A DNA stretch of 64,000 bases from Paragemmobacter amnigenus. GTDB taxonomy: Bacteria > Pseudomonadota > Alphaproteobacteria > Rhodobacterales > Rhodobacteraceae. Made by a program: the position numbers and the translations under genes. Positions 8,259-16,915 of the stretch are shown here, piece after piece (within the stretch, counting starts at the first letter, position 1; each line of letters starts with the position of its first letter). The stretch spans positions 62,001 to 126,000 of the forward strand of contig NZ_JAAATX020000004.1 in the NCBI RefSeq assembly GCF_009908265.2, read 5' to 3'. A model generated the notes under the pieces. That model was not told the origin of the DNA, did not search any database, and saw nothing but the letters and a program-made list of their open reading frames with translations.

Positions 8259-8879
8259 CTATCCGGCAAAGCGCGCCGGCATCAGCCCGCGCAGCGCATT
8301 GCCCACCCACAGCCGCACGCGCGGCAGATCCTCGGCCCGCAGCACCTCTTCCGGCACCGCCATCTCGGCCCGCAACACCCCGGGCAACAGCCCCGACGAC
8401 ACAGGCGGCGTCCGCATCCCCTGCCCGCGGTCGAAAAAGACCGTGGTGATGGTCCCGTCACAGACCTCGTCCCGCTCGTTCAGGAAGACCACCTCGTCCA
8501 ACCCCTCAGGGAGCGCCGCCCGCGCCGCGTCATAGACCCCGCGCCGCGTCGACTTCACCCGCAGCCACGGATCGCCCGAGGCCAGCCGCGCCCCCGCCAG
8601 CCCCACGCGCCATTCCGCCCGTGCGGCAGGCAGCGCGGCCACCGTCACCTCGACATCCCCCGCAAGGCCCATGGTCAGCCGCACCCGCAGCGGCCCGTCC
8701 CCCACCGCCGCGCGCAATGCCCGCTCCACCGCAACCGCGTCATGGGCAAAGCCCAGCGTCTCAGCCCCCGCCGCCAGCCGCGCCAGATGCAGGGGCAGCC
8801 GCGGAAACCGCGCCCCGTCCCACAGCAGCGTCTCGATCAGACGCGCCGTTCCAGCCCTTCCGCGTAACGCGCCTTCCAC
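8259..8879 (-). CDS. pabC: Aminotransferase class IV (4-amino-4-deoxychorismate lyase-like)
   Basis: The 206-residue protein is a fold-type IV PLP enzyme. The likely PLP lysine is in RVKSTRRGVYD (about residue 109), EVVFLNERDEVCDGTITTVFF (about 129-149) is the typical central strand pair, and RLWVGNALRGLMP is near the end. Together with the overlapping pabB it would complete p-aminobenzoate synthesis for folate by removing pyruvate from aminodeoxychorismate. It is shorter than E. coli PabC (269), as is usual for this group. No ATG exists before RLIETLLWDG; GTG 8879 is the best start and overlaps pabB by 43 bp, so translation is probably coupled. Confidence 0.8.
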   Translation of the reverse strand: MEGALRGRAGTARLIETLLWDGARFPRLPLHLARLAAGAETLGFAHDAVAVERALRAAVGDGPLRVRLTMGLAGDVEVTVAALPAARAEWRVGLAGARLASGDPWLRVKSTRRGVYDAARAALPEGLDEVVFLNERDEVCDGTITTVFFDRGQGMRTPPVSSGLLPGVLRAEMAVPEEVLRAEDLPRVRLWVGNALRGLMPARFAG

Positions 8880-9976
8880 AGCGCCTCCTCCCATTCGCCC
8901 GCCGCCGTGCTGTCCTGCACCACGCCGCCGCCCACATTCAGCACCACGCGCCCCTCGGGGAACAGCGACAGCGTGCGGATCGCCACGTTCCACGCGGCAT
9001 CCCCCCCCGGCGCCATCCAGCCCATCGCCCCGCAATAGACTCCCCGCGCCCGCCCCTCGACCTCGCGGATGATCTCCATCGCGCGGATCTTCGGCGCCCC
9101 CGTGATCGACCCGCAGGGAAAAAGCGCCGCCATCAGCCCGCCCAGATCGGCCCCCGCCACCAGCCGCCCCTGCACGGTCGAACTCATCTGGTGCACCGTG
9201 GCGAAAGGCTCCACCGCGAACAGCTCGGGCACCTTGACCGACCCCACCTCGGAGATCCGCGCGATGTCGTTGCGCAGCAGATCGACGATCATCAGGTTCT
9301 CGGCCCGCGCCTTTTCCGATGCCGCCAGCTCCGCCGCCAGCGCCGCATCCCGCACGGGGTCCGGATCGCGCGGGGCCGTCCCCTTCATGGGCCGCGCCGA
9401 AATCACGCCCCCCTCCACGCGGAAGAACAGCTCGGGCGAGCGCGAGATGACCACCGGCCCCGCCCCCAGATCGGCATAGACGCCGTATCCCACCGCCTGC
9501 CGCGCCCGAAGCTTGCCATAAAGACCCAGCGCCGTGCCCGCCTCCAGCCGCGCCGACAGCGGGAAGGTCAGGTTGATCTGGTAGCAATCCCCCGCCGCGA
9601 TATAGTCCGCCACCCGCGCAAAGGCCGCGTCATAGCGCCCGCGCCCGATCCCCCGCCGCAGCCCCGACAGCCGCGCCTGCCCCGCCTCGGCCCCCGCCCG
9701 CGCCAGCACCGGCCCCGCATCGCGCGGCCCGTCAAAGAGGCCCAGCGCCACCAGCGGCCCCGACCGCCGCCGCGGCATCAGCCCCGCCAGCTTCGGCTCC
9801 AGCGCATAGCCCGCCTCGTAGGCGACATAGCCCGCAACCCACGCCCCCGCCGCCCGCGCGGCATCGGCACGGGCAAAGGCCGCGCGCACCTGATCGGCCC
9901 GCCGCGCCACGATCACCTCGCGGGCTTCGTCGAAAAGCGCAGGCTCTCCGCCCGGACCATGTTCGAAAAGGATCAC
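8837..9976 (-). CDS. pabB: Aminodeoxychorismate synthase component I
   Basis: The 379-residue chorismate-binding enzyme carries the family motifs. GDCYQINLTF is at the start of the catalytic domain, SRSPELFFRVEGG and the catalytic segment RPMKGTAPRDPDP follow, and then KARAENLMIVDLLRNDI and FPCGSITGAPKIRAMEII. The KGT lysine is the residue used by ADC synthase. It makes 4-amino-4-deoxychorismate from chorismate with PabA glutaminase. The start GTG 9976 gives MILFEHGPGG and has GGGGAG nine bases upstream; a longer open frame to 10048 lacks one. It overlaps pabC. Confidence 0.93.
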   Translation of the reverse strand: MILFEHGPGGEPALFDEAREVIVARRADQVRAAFARADAARAAGAWVAGYVAYEAGYALEPKLAGLMPRRRSGPLVALGLFDGPRDAGPVLARAGAEAGQARLSGLRRGIGRGRYDAAFARVADYIAAGDCYQINLTFPLSARLEAGTALGLYGKLRARQAVGYGVYADLGAGPVVISRSPELFFRVEGGVISARPMKGTAPRDPDPVRDAALAAELAASEKARAENLMIVDLLRNDIARISEVGSVKVPELFAVEPFATVHQMSSTVQGRLVAGADLGGLMAALFPCGSITGAPKIRAMEIIREVEGRARGVYCGAMGWMAPGGDAAWNVAIRTLSLFPEGRVVLNVGGGVVQDSTAAGEWEEALWKARYAEGLERRV

Positions 9977-10317
9977 GCGACCCAACTCCCCTGCATCGCG
10001 GGCCGAGATAGCACCCCCCCCGTGCCCCGACCAGCCCATGCGCGACACCCTGCCGCCCCGAACCGCCCGCCGCAGGCATTTTCCGACGCAGAAAATGCCG
10101 CGAAATCCGGCACAGATTTCGCCTCCAAGCGCGCGACGCCAGCCACCCGCAAAATTCTGCGCCAGAATTTTGCGCGATTTCTGCGACAGAAATCGCTGAC
10201 CGCCACAACCGCTTGCGCCGCGCCCCCTACTCCCCTAAACCCCCGTCAATTTGCGCGAAGCACGAATCCACCACCCGCTGCACTCATGCTGCGGGATGGC
10301 ACATGCGGGACAGGACC
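9977..10317. other. Intergenic region dominated by a four-hairpin cluster
   Basis: About 341 bp between the divergent pabB and carB genes. The first 100 bp beyond pabB has no feature that I can name. The centre is the hairpin run at 10075-10196. The last 120 bp leads to carB and must hold its promoter; I see no convincing -35/-10 pair and no attenuator. Confidence 0.55.
10075..10196. repeat. Cluster of four consecutive hairpins (REP/BIME-like)
   Basis: Hairpin 1: GGCATTTTC 10075-10083 with GAAAATGCC 10091-10099, 7-nt loop. Hairpin 2: GCGAAATC 10100-10107 with GATTTCGC 10115-10122, 7-nt loop. Hairpin 3: GCAAAATTCTG 10149-10159 with CAGAATTTTGC 10163-10173, 3-nt loop. Hairpin 4: GCGATTTCTG 10174-10183 with CAGAAATCGC 10187-10196, 3-nt loop. 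All stems are perfect and have an A/T-rich middle between GC ends. They lie in the pabB-carB divergent region. Confidence 0.85.
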
Positions 10318-13300
10318 ATGCCGAAAAGAACCGATATCTCCTCCATCATGATCATCGGCGCCGGTCCCATCGTCATCGGGCAGGCCTGCGAATTCGACTA
10401 TTCGGGCGCACAGGCCTGCAAGGCGCTGCGCGAGGAAGGCTACCGCGTCATCCTCGTCAACTCGAACCCCGCGACGATCATGACCGATCCGGGTCTTGCC
10501 GACGCGACCTATATCGAACCCATCACCCCCGAAGTCGTCGCCAAGATCATCGAAAAGGAACGCCCCGACGCGCTCCTTCCCACCATGGGCGGCCAGACCG
10601 GCCTGAACACGGCGCTGGCACTCGCCGACATGGGCGTGCTGGAAAAATTCGGCGTGGAACTGATCGGCGCCAACCGTCAGGCCATCGAAATGGCCGAAGA
10701 CCGCAAGCTCTTCCGCGAGGCGATGGATCGCATCGGCCTTGAAAACCCCAAGGCCACCATCGTCGCCGCCCCCAAACTGCCCTCCGGCAAATACGACATC
10801 GCCGCCGGCGTGGCCGAAGCCATGGCCGCGCTGGAATATGTCGGCCTGCCCGCCATCATCCGCCCCGCCTTCACCCTTGGCGGCACCGGCGGCGGCGTGG
10901 CCTACAACCGCGACGATTACGAGGCCATCGTGAAATCCGGCCTCGAGGCATCGCCCGTCGCGCAGGTGCTGGTGGATGAATCCCTCCTCGGCTGGAAGGA
11001 ATACGAGATGGAGGTGGTGCGCGACCGCGCCGACAACGCCATCATCGTCTGCTCCATCGAAAACGTCGATCCGATGGGCGTGCATACGGGCGACAGCATC
11101 ACCGTCGCGCCTGCGCTGACGCTGACCGACAAGGAATACCAGATCATGCGCAACGGCTCCATCGCCGTGCTGCGCGAGATCGGGGTGGAAACCGGCGGGT
11201 CCAACGTGCAATGGGCCATCAACCCCGCCGATGGCCGCATGGTCGTGATCGAGATGAACCCCCGCGTCTCGCGCTCCTCGGCGCTGGCCTCCAAGGCCAC
11301 GGGGTTCCCCATCGCGAAAATCGCCGCGAAACTCGCCGTGGGCTACACGCTGGACGAGCTGGACAACGACATCACCAAGGTCACGCCCGCCTCGTTCGAG
11401 CCCTCGATCGACTACGTCGTCACCAAGATCCCCCGCTTCGCCTTCGAGAAATTCCCGGGCTCCGAGCCCAACCTCACCACCGCCATGAAATCGGTGGGCG
11501 AAGCCATGGCCATCGGCCGCACCATCCACGAATCCATGCAAAAGGCGCTGGCCTCGCTGGAAACCGGCCTGACCGGCTTTGACGAAATCGCCATACCCGG
11601 CGCACCGGACAAAGCCGCCATCATCAAGGCCCTGTCGCAGCAGACCCCCGACCGCCTCCGCGTCATCGCGCAGGCCATGCGCCACGGGCTGACCGATGAC
11701 GACATCCAGTCCGCCACCGCATTCGATCCGTGGTTCCTCGCCCGCATCCGCGAAATCATCGACACCGAGGCGCAGGTCCGCAAGGACGGCCTTCCCGTCA
11801 CCGCGGACGACCTGCGCCGCCTGAAAATGCTGGGCTTCACCGACGCCCGCCTTGCCAAACTCACCGGCCGGGACGAGGCGCAGGTCCGCCGCGCCCGCCG
11901 CAACCTCGGCGTCACCGCCGTGTTCAAGCGCATCGACACCTGCGCCGCCGAATTCGAGGCGCAGACGCCCTACATGTATTCCACCTATGAAAGCCCCGTC
12001 ATGGGCGACGTGGAATGCGAAGCCCGCCCCTCGGGCGCGAAAAAGGTCGTCATCCTCGGCGGCGGCCCGAACCGCATCGGGCAGGGCATCGAATTCGACT
12101 ATTGCTGCTGCCATGCCTGCTACGCGCTGACCGGCGCGGGCTATGAAACCATCATGGTCAACTGCAACCCCGAAACCGTGTCCACCGACTACGACACGTC
12201 GGACCGCCTGTACTTCGAACCCCTGACGCTGGAACACGTGCTGGAAATCCTGCGCGTGGAACAGGACAACGGCACGCTGCACGGCGTCATCGTGCAATTC
12301 GGCGGCCAGACCCCCCTGAAACTGGCGAACGCGCTGCATGAAGAGGGCATCCCGATCCTCGGCACCACGCCCGACGCGATCGACCTGGCCGAAGACCGCG
12401 AACGCTTCCAGCACCTGCTGCACGACCTCGGCCTGAAACAGCCCGAAAACGGCATCGCCCACAGCCGCGACGAGGCTTTCGCCATCGCAGCACAGGTGGG
12501 CTACCCCCTCGTCATCCGCCCCTCCTACGTCCTCGGCGGCCGCGCGATGGAAATCGTCCGCTCCGACGACCAGCTGGAACGCTACATTGCCACCGCCGTG
12601 CAGGTCTCGGGCACCTCGCCCGTGCTGCTCGACAGCTACCTCTCCGGCGCGGTGGAAGTGGACGTCGACGCCCTCTCGGACGGCGAGAACGTCCATGTCG
12701 CGGGCATCATGGAACATATCGAAGAGGCGGGCGTCCATTCCGGCGACAGCGCCTGCTGCCTGCCCCCCCACCAGCTCAGCACCGAAACGGTCGAGGAACT
12801 CAAGCGCCAGACCGTCCTCATGGCCCGCGCGCTGCATGTCGTCGGCCTGATGAACGTGCAATTCGCCATCAAGGACGGCGTCATCTACGTCCTCGAGGTG
12901 AACCCCCGCGCGTCCCGCACCGTGCCCTTCGTGGCCAAGGCGACGGACAGCGCCATCGCCTCCATCGCCGCCCGCCTCATGGCCGGCGAGCCGCTGTCGA
13001 ACTTCCCCGAACGCGCGCCCTATCCGGCAGGCGTCGGCCCCGACAGCCCGCTGCCGCTGGCCGATGCGCTGACGCTGGCGAACCCCATCACGCCGTGGTT
13101 CAGCGTGAAGGAAGCCGTCCTCCCCTTCGCCCGCTTCCCCGGCGTCGACCCCCTCCTCGGCCCCGAGATGCGCTCGACGGGCGAGGTGATGGGCTGGGAC
13201 CGCAGCTTCGCGCTGGCCTTCCTCAAGGCGCAGATGGGCGCGGGCACTATGCTGCCGGAATCGGGCCGCGTGTTCCTGTCGGTCAAGGACATGGACAAGA

Positions 13301-13647
13301 CCGCAACGCTGGCCTCCGCCGCGCGCGACCTCATCGCCATGGGGTTCGAGATCGTGGCAACCAAGGGCACCGCCGACTGGCTGAAATCCCAAGGGGTCAA
13401 GGCCGAGGGGGTGAACAAGGTCTATGAAGGCCGCCCGAACATCGTCGACCGCCTGAAGAACGGCGACATCGCGCTGGTGCTGAACACGACCGACGGCACA
13501 CAGGCGGTGTCCGACAGCCGCGACATCCGCCGCGTCGCGCTGATGGACAAGATCCCCTACTTCACCACCGCCGCCGCCTCCATCGCGGCAGTGGCGGCGA
13601 TGAAGGCACGGGGCGAAGGGTACGGCGTGCGGACGTTGCAGGGGTAA
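10318..13647 (+). CDS. carB: Carbamoyl-phosphate synthase large subunit
   Basis: The 1109-residue protein has the two homologous ATP-grasp halves of CarB. The first starts [30 protein letters not shown] and the second repeats the pattern near residue 575 with [20 protein letters not shown]. The C-terminal MGS-like allosteric domain (about 960-1105) binds regulators such as UMP. It makes carbamoyl phosphate for pyrimidine and arginine synthesis with the CarA glutaminase, which is not in this window. ATG 10318 fits the conserved N-terminus. Length matches alphaproteobacterial orthologs, slightly longer than the E. coli protein (1073). Confidence 0.97.
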   Translation: MPKRTDISSIMIIGAGPIVIGQACEFDYSGAQACKALREEGYRVILVNSNPATIMTDPGLADATYIEPITPEVVAKIIEKERPDALLPTMGGQTGLNTALALADMGVLEKFGVELIGANRQAIEMAEDRKLFREAMDRIGLENPKATIVAAPKLPSGKYDIAAGVAEAMAALEYVGLPAIIRPAFTLGGTGGGVAYNRDDYEAIVKSGLEASPVAQVLVDESLLGWKEYEMEVVRDRADNAIIVCSIENVDPMGVHTGDSITVAPALTLTDKEYQIMRNGSIAVLREIGVETGGSNVQWAINPADGRMVVIEMNPRVSRSSALASKATGFPIAKIAAKLAVGYTLDELDNDITKVTPASFEPSIDYVVTKIPRFAFEKFPGSEPNLTTAMKSVGEAMAIGRTIHESMQKALASLETGLTGFDEIAIPGAPDKAAIIKALSQQTPDRLRVIAQAMRHGLTDDDIQSATAFDPWFLARIREIIDTEAQVRKDGLPVTADDLRRLKMLGFTDARLAKLTGRDEAQVRRARRNLGVTAVFKRIDTCAAEFEAQTPYMYSTYESPVMGDVECEARPSGAKKVVILGGGPNRIGQGIEFDYCCCHACYALTGAGYETIMVNCNPETVSTDYDTSDRLYFEPLTLEHVLEILRVEQDNGTLHGVIVQFGGQTPLKLANALHEEGIPILGTTPDAIDLAEDRERFQHLLHDLGLKQPENGIAHSRDEAFAIAAQVGYPLVIRPSYVLGGRAMEIVRSDDQLERYIATAVQVSGTSPVLLDSYLSGAVEVDVDALSDGENVHVAGIMEHIEEAGVHSGDSACCLPPHQLSTETVEELKRQTVLMARALHVVGLMNVQFAIKDGVIYVLEVNPRASRTVPFVAKATDSAIASIAARLMAGEPLSNFPERAPYPAGVGPDSPLPLADALTLANPITPWFSVKEAVLPFARFPGVDPLLGPEMRSTGEVMGWDRSFALAFLKAQMGAGTMLPESGRVFLSVKDMDKTATLASAARDLIAMGFEIVATKGTADWLKSQGVKAEGVNKVYEGRPNIVDRLKNGDIALVLNTTDGTQAVSDSRDIRRVALMDKIPYFTTAAASIAAVAAMKARGEGYGVRTLQG

Positions 13648-13653
13648 GCCAAA

Positions 13654-13864
13654 GGCGGGGTGAACCCCGCCCTACGGCTCCTGAATGTAAAGAAACCAGC
13701 GCAACGGTCAGGTCCGCCCCGTGGCCCAAAGGTCCGCAGGACGGGCGCGCACGTCCCGCCCCACCGGGACGTGCGCGCCCCTACCGTCGGTCACGCGAAA
13801 CGTGCCACTGGCACCTTTCGCGCGCCCTTGCACCAAAGCCGCGTAGGGCGGGATTCACCCCGCC
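13654..13864. repeat. Nested inverted-repeat element with terminal repeats (MITE/BIME-like)
   Basis: The left end 13654-13676 and the right end 13842-13864 are inverted copies matching at 22 of 23 positions (GGCGGGGTGAA, C or T, CCCGCCCTACG). The left copy is itself a GGCGGGG-TGAA-CCCCGCC hairpin 6 bp after the carB stop and could terminate carB. Inside are a perfect 16-bp stem (13743-13758 with 13765-13780) and a GCGAAA-type hairpin (13795-13821, one mismatch) related to the element at 6093. It lies between the convergent carB and BrnA-like genes. No transposase is present. Confidence 0.8.
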
Positions 13865-13877
13865 ATTCCGCCCCGCG

Positions 13878-14333
13878 TCACAACCCCACCCCCCTCACCC
13901 GCTCCTCCAGCCGCGCCCGCGCCTCCGCCTCGCGCTCCGCCGCATCCGGCCCCTCGCCCAGACCCATCACCCGCGCCGTCTCGCCCCACATCGGCCGCTC
14001 CCCCTCCACCGGCAGCCGGAACTGCGGCGCCGTCTCGGCCCCCCGGATCACCCCCGCCAGCCGCGCATGCATATAGGACCGCAGCACGCGGTTGATCCGC
14101 GGCCCATATCCCAAGCCCATCGACCGGAAGAACTTCACCACGTCGCGGTCCAGCCGCAGCGACACCCGCTCGGTCCCGCCCTGCGGCTCCTCCCGCGCGA
14201 TTTCGTGCCACTCGGCCGGAATGCGCCCCGTCACCTCGATCCGGTGATGCAGGTCCCATTCCAGCCGCCGCATCGCGTCCGCCATATAGTGGTAATGCGC
14301 CGCCGCCTTGCCCCGCATCCTCGCCGGTTCCAT
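13878..14333 (-). CDS. BrnA-like antitoxin family protein, no toxin partner seen
   Basis: The 151-residue protein contains the BrnA-type ribbon-helix-helix region RVSLRLDRDVVKFFRSMGLGYGPRINRVLRSYMHARL at about 57-93 (shown here in outline). BrnA antitoxins repress their own operon and neutralise the RNase-like BrnT. BrnT normally precedes brnA on the same strand, but the 328 bp upstream of this start holds no BrnT-like frame, so it is an orphan. The N-terminal 50 residues and the charged C-terminal tail (EREAEARARLEERV) extend beyond the usual length of about 90. It may now act as a plain transcription factor. Confidence 0.75.
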   Translation of the reverse strand: MEPARMRGKAAAHYHYMADAMRRLEWDLHHRIEVTGRIPAEWHEIAREEPQGGTERVSLRLDRDVVKFFRSMGLGYGPRINRVLRSYMHARLAGVIRGAETAPQFRLPVEGERPMWGETARVMGLGEGPDAAEREAEARARLEERVRGVGL

Positions 14334-14661
14334 CGCACCCTCCGCGTCCGATCAACCCGCCCACCCTGCCTGCCAGAGCTTGACGAAACCCGAACCCGCC
14401 GCGCGCCGCGTGCTGACAGCTTGCGGCACAGCCAGCGGCACGGACGACGTGACGGTTGACTTTGCACCCGAAAAGCCCCATCTCCCCCTCACGCCCGCCC
14501 TCCGCTGCCGCGTGAGCAGCCCGTTTAGGGAGCTGGACCGGGCCACAGGTTCCCACCTTCACGCAGGGGTTCCGCGCCGCGCGATCGGCGCACCCACTGC
14601 CACCGGCCGCCCTTGCTGCGGCCCCTCTTGGCCTATGAACAGGGCCGGAAAGACACGACAC
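14334..14661. other. Intergenic region without recognised gene
   Basis: About 328 bp between the divergent BrnA-like and RhlE-like genes. Open frames here have no family similarity. A TTGAC-like hexamer occurs near 14455, but no matching -10 is convincing. It probably serves as the 5' leader and promoter for both genes. No repeat seen. Confidence 0.5.
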
Positions 14662-16041
14662 ATGACCACTTTCGCCGACCTCGGCCTTTCGCCCAAGATT
14701 TTGAAAGCGCTGGAAAAAACCACCCTCAAACTGCCCACGCCGATTCAGGTGCAGGCCATCCCCCATGTGATGAAGGGCCGCGACCTGATGGGTCTGGCCC
14801 AGACCGGCACGGGCAAGACCGCCGCCTTCGGCCTGCCGCTCCTGCACCGCCTTCTGGACATCGGCCACCCGCCGGGCCCGCGCAACGTGCGCGCCCTGAT
14901 CCTTGCCCCGACCCGCGAACTCGTCACGCAAATCTCTGACAACCTTACGATTTTCACCAAGGGCACCCCCGTCAAGGTGCTGACCGTGGTGGGCGGCGCG
15001 TCCCTCAACCGGCAGGCCATGGCGCTGGCGCGCGGGGCGGATGTGCTGGTGGCCACCCCCGGTCGCCTGATCGACCTTCTGGAACGCGGCGACGTCTCGC
15101 TGCAGAACACCGGCTATCTGGTGCTGGATGAGGCCGACCACATGCTCGACATGGGCTTCATCCATGCCCTGCGGAAGATCGCAAAGCATATCCCCCTGAA
15201 AAGACAGACACTTCTCTTCTCGGCCACCATGCCCAAGGATATCGAGGAGATCGCCGGAACCTACCTCCGCGACCCCGTCCGCGTGCAGGTGGCCCCCCCG
15301 GGCAAGCCCGCCGAAAAGATCGTCCAGGGCGTCCATTTCATCCCCAACGGCGACAAGGCGAAGCTGCTCGAGGACTATCTGAAAAAACATCCCGGCGAAC
15401 AGGCGCTGGTTTTCGGCCGCACCAAGCACGGTTCAGAGAAACTTAGCAAATTGCTGGCACAATGGGGTTTCAAGGTCGGCTCCATCCACGGCAACAAAAG
15501 CCAGAACCAGCGTGACCGCACGCTGACCGAATTCCGAAATGGCGAGCTTGACGTGCTCGTCGCCACCGATGTCGCCGCGCGCGGCATCGACATTCCCGGC
15601 GTGCGGCATGTCTACAACTATGACCTGCCCAACGTGCCGGAAAACTACGTCCACCGCATCGGCCGCACGGCCCGTGCGGGGGCCGAGGGCAACGCCGTCG
15701 CCTTCTGCGCCCCGGCCGAGATGGGTGAGCTGCAAGCAATTGAAAAGGTTCTGAAAAAACAGATTCCGGTCATCGGCGGCGCCCCATGGGCCGCCGATAT
15801 CGTGGCAGCCGCCCCGAAACCCGGCCAGAACCGCGGTCAACGTCCGGGCGGTGGCCGTCCGGGCCAGAAACCGCAGGGCAAGCCGCAGGGTTCCCGCCCC
15901 GAATTCCAGTCGCAGGCCCCCAAGCCCCAGCCGAAACAGGGCGCCAAACCCGCCCGCCCCATGGGCGGCGGCGGCAGCCCCACCCGCTCGGGCAACACGG
16001 GCAAGCCGCGCCAGCAAGGGCAAGGCGGACGCAGGGGCTAA
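14662..16041 (+). CDS. rhlE: DEAD-box RNA helicase, RhlE-like
   Basis: The 459-residue helicase has all core motifs: the Q-motif region TFADLGLSPKILKAL with PTPIQ, AQTGTGKT (46-53), PTREL (83-87), TPGR (132-135), DEAD (156-159), SAT (187-189), and ARGIDIPGVRHVYNYD and HRIGRTARAG in the second RecA domain. From about residue 390 it ends in a low-complexity basic tail rich in Gly, Pro, Gln, Lys and Arg, typical of RhlE/DbpA-like helicases that bind structured RNA during ribosome assembly or cold adaptation. ATG 14662 begins the conserved MTTFADLGL; longer upstream frames have no support. The RhlE sub-assignment is by resemblance. Confidence 0.92.
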   Translation: MTTFADLGLSPKILKALEKTTLKLPTPIQVQAIPHVMKGRDLMGLAQTGTGKTAAFGLPLLHRLLDIGHPPGPRNVRALILAPTRELVTQISDNLTIFTKGTPVKVLTVVGGASLNRQAMALARGADVLVATPGRLIDLLERGDVSLQNTGYLVLDEADHMLDMGFIHALRKIAKHIPLKRQTLLFSATMPKDIEEIAGTYLRDPVRVQVAPPGKPAEKIVQGVHFIPNGDKAKLLEDYLKKHPGEQALVFGRTKHGSEKLSKLLAQWGFKVGSIHGNKSQNQRDRTLTEFRNGELDVLVATDVAARGIDIPGVRHVYNYDLPNVPENYVHRIGRTARAGAEGNAVAFCAPAEMGELQAIEKVLKKQIPVIGGAPWAADIVAAAPKPGQNRGQRPGGGRPGQKPQGKPQGSRPEFQSQAPKPQPKQGAKPARPMGGGGSPTRSGNTGKPRQQGQGGRRG

Positions 16042-16076
16042 GCCCTTTCATCCGTTCACAAATATCCTCGGGGGGT

Positions 16077-16100
16077 CCGGGGGGGCCGACAGCCCCCCGG
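16077..16100 (+). terminator. G/C-rich hairpin after the helicase gene
   Basis: CCGGGGGG and CCCCCCGG arms surround a short loop, 35 bp past the helicase stop. The motif AAATATCCTCGGGG sits directly before it, a pairing that recurs elsewhere in the window. No T-tract follows on the plus strand; an AT-rich stretch lies on the other side, so function as a terminator is plausible but not certain. Confidence 0.5.
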
Positions 16101-16148
16101 GTTCTGCCCCCCCTAGCCACGCACGGGCCTTTGCGCTAATCCCCGCGC

Positions 16149-16730
16149 ATGGCCAAGCTCTACTTCCATTACTCGACCATGAACGCAGGCAAATCGACCC
16201 TGCTCCTGCAAGCCTCGCACAACTACCGCGAGGGGGGGATGGCGACCTACCTGATCACCGCGCAGTTCGACAACCGCGCAGGGCAAGGCCGCATCGCCTC
16301 CCGCATCGGCATCGGCGAGGATGCCGACACCTTCGCCCCGGGCGAGGACATGTTCGAAAAGATCAGGAGCCGCCTGTCGCAAGGCCCCGTCGCCTGCATT
16401 TTCGTCGACGAAGCGCAATTCCTGTCCAAGGATCAGGTCTGGCAACTTGCCCGCGCGGTGGACGACCTGAAGGTCCCCGTGATGTGCTACGGCCTGCGCG
16501 TGGACTTCCAGGGCAACCTCTTCCCCGGCTCCGCCGCCCTGCTCGCCTGGGCGGATGAGATGCGCGAGGTCCGCACGATCTGCCATTGCGGGAAAAAGGC
16601 CACGATGGTCATCCGCCGCGGCCCCGACGGGCGGGCGCTGACGGCGGGCGAACAGGTGGTGATCGGCGGGAACGAGACCTATGTCAGCCTCTGCCGCAAA
16701 CACTGGCGCGAAGCGGTGGGCGACGCGTAA
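16149..16730 (+). CDS. tdk: Thymidine kinase
   Basis: The 193-residue type II thymidine kinase phosphorylates thymidine for DNA synthesis. It has the P-loop FHYSTMNAGKSTLLLQA near residues 6-22, the Walker-B-like CIFVDEAQFL (about 83-92) with the catalytic Glu, and the C-terminal zinc site ICHCGKKA (about 144-151) with CRKH near 183. Length equals that of E. coli Tdk. It complements the nucleoside-salvage operon further right. ATG 16149 is the only good start. Confidence 0.96.
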   Translation: MAKLYFHYSTMNAGKSTLLLQASHNYREGGMATYLITAQFDNRAGQGRIASRIGIGEDADTFAPGEDMFEKIRSRLSQGPVACIFVDEAQFLSKDQVWQLARAVDDLKVPVMCYGLRVDFQGNLFPGSAALLAWADEMREVRTICHCGKKATMVIRRGPDGRALTAGEQVVIGGNETYVSLCRKHWREAVGDA

Positions 16731-16731
16731 G

Positions 16732-16768
16732 GCGTTGCGATAGAATAGAAAAAACGTTGGCGCAACGC
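16732..16768. repeat. Loose inverted repeat after tdk
   Basis: GCGTTGCG (16732-16739) and CGCAACGC (16761-16768) are inverted copies separated by a 21-base A-rich spacer, starting two bases past the tdk stop codon. It could act as a weak terminator. The larger repeat at 16771 follows directly. Confidence 0.4.
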
Positions 16769-16770
16769 GA

Positions 16771-16880
16771 GGGTGGCGGCCGCACCGCAGGGTGGCTGCA
16801 CCTATACGTGCGGCCGCCCCGTGGGGGCGGTGCGGCCGCCACCCGGGCCATTGGGCCCGGGTGATCCCCGACCGTCACGC
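16771..16880. repeat. Dispersed 110-bp structured repeat, copy A
   Basis: Copy A of an element also present at 30469-30580. Outer arms GGGTGGCGGCCGCACCGC (16771-16788) and its exact complement (16827-16844) enclose an inner GGCTGCAC/GTGCGGCC fold. A second hairpin CCCGGGCC/GGCCCGGG (16842-16861) follows, then a shared GGTGATCCCCG tail. It lies in the tdk/EamA convergent gap and could end both transcripts. Confidence 0.85.
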
Positions 16881-16915
16881 CCATGCGCTCTGAGCCCCGC
16901 GGACCAGCGCAGTCC

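Noticed and set aside
6198-8867. Long plus-strand frame opposite aspS and pabC
   Set aside because: Low-complexity Arg/His/Pro-rich translation typical of antisense frames in GC-rich DNA; aspS is clear on the minus strand.
8837-8879. pabB-pabC as one fused gene broken by a frameshift
   Set aside because: Both proteins have normal ends and the overlap is of a common type for coupled genes; no lost linker is apparent.
10075-10196. CRISPR-like array
   Set aside because: The hairpins differ from one another and there are no equal direct repeats or spacers, nor cas genes.
10246-13392. Very long open frame on the minus strand inside carB
   Set aside because: It is the antisense shadow of a high-GC gene: it has no family features, while the plus strand encodes a complete CarB.
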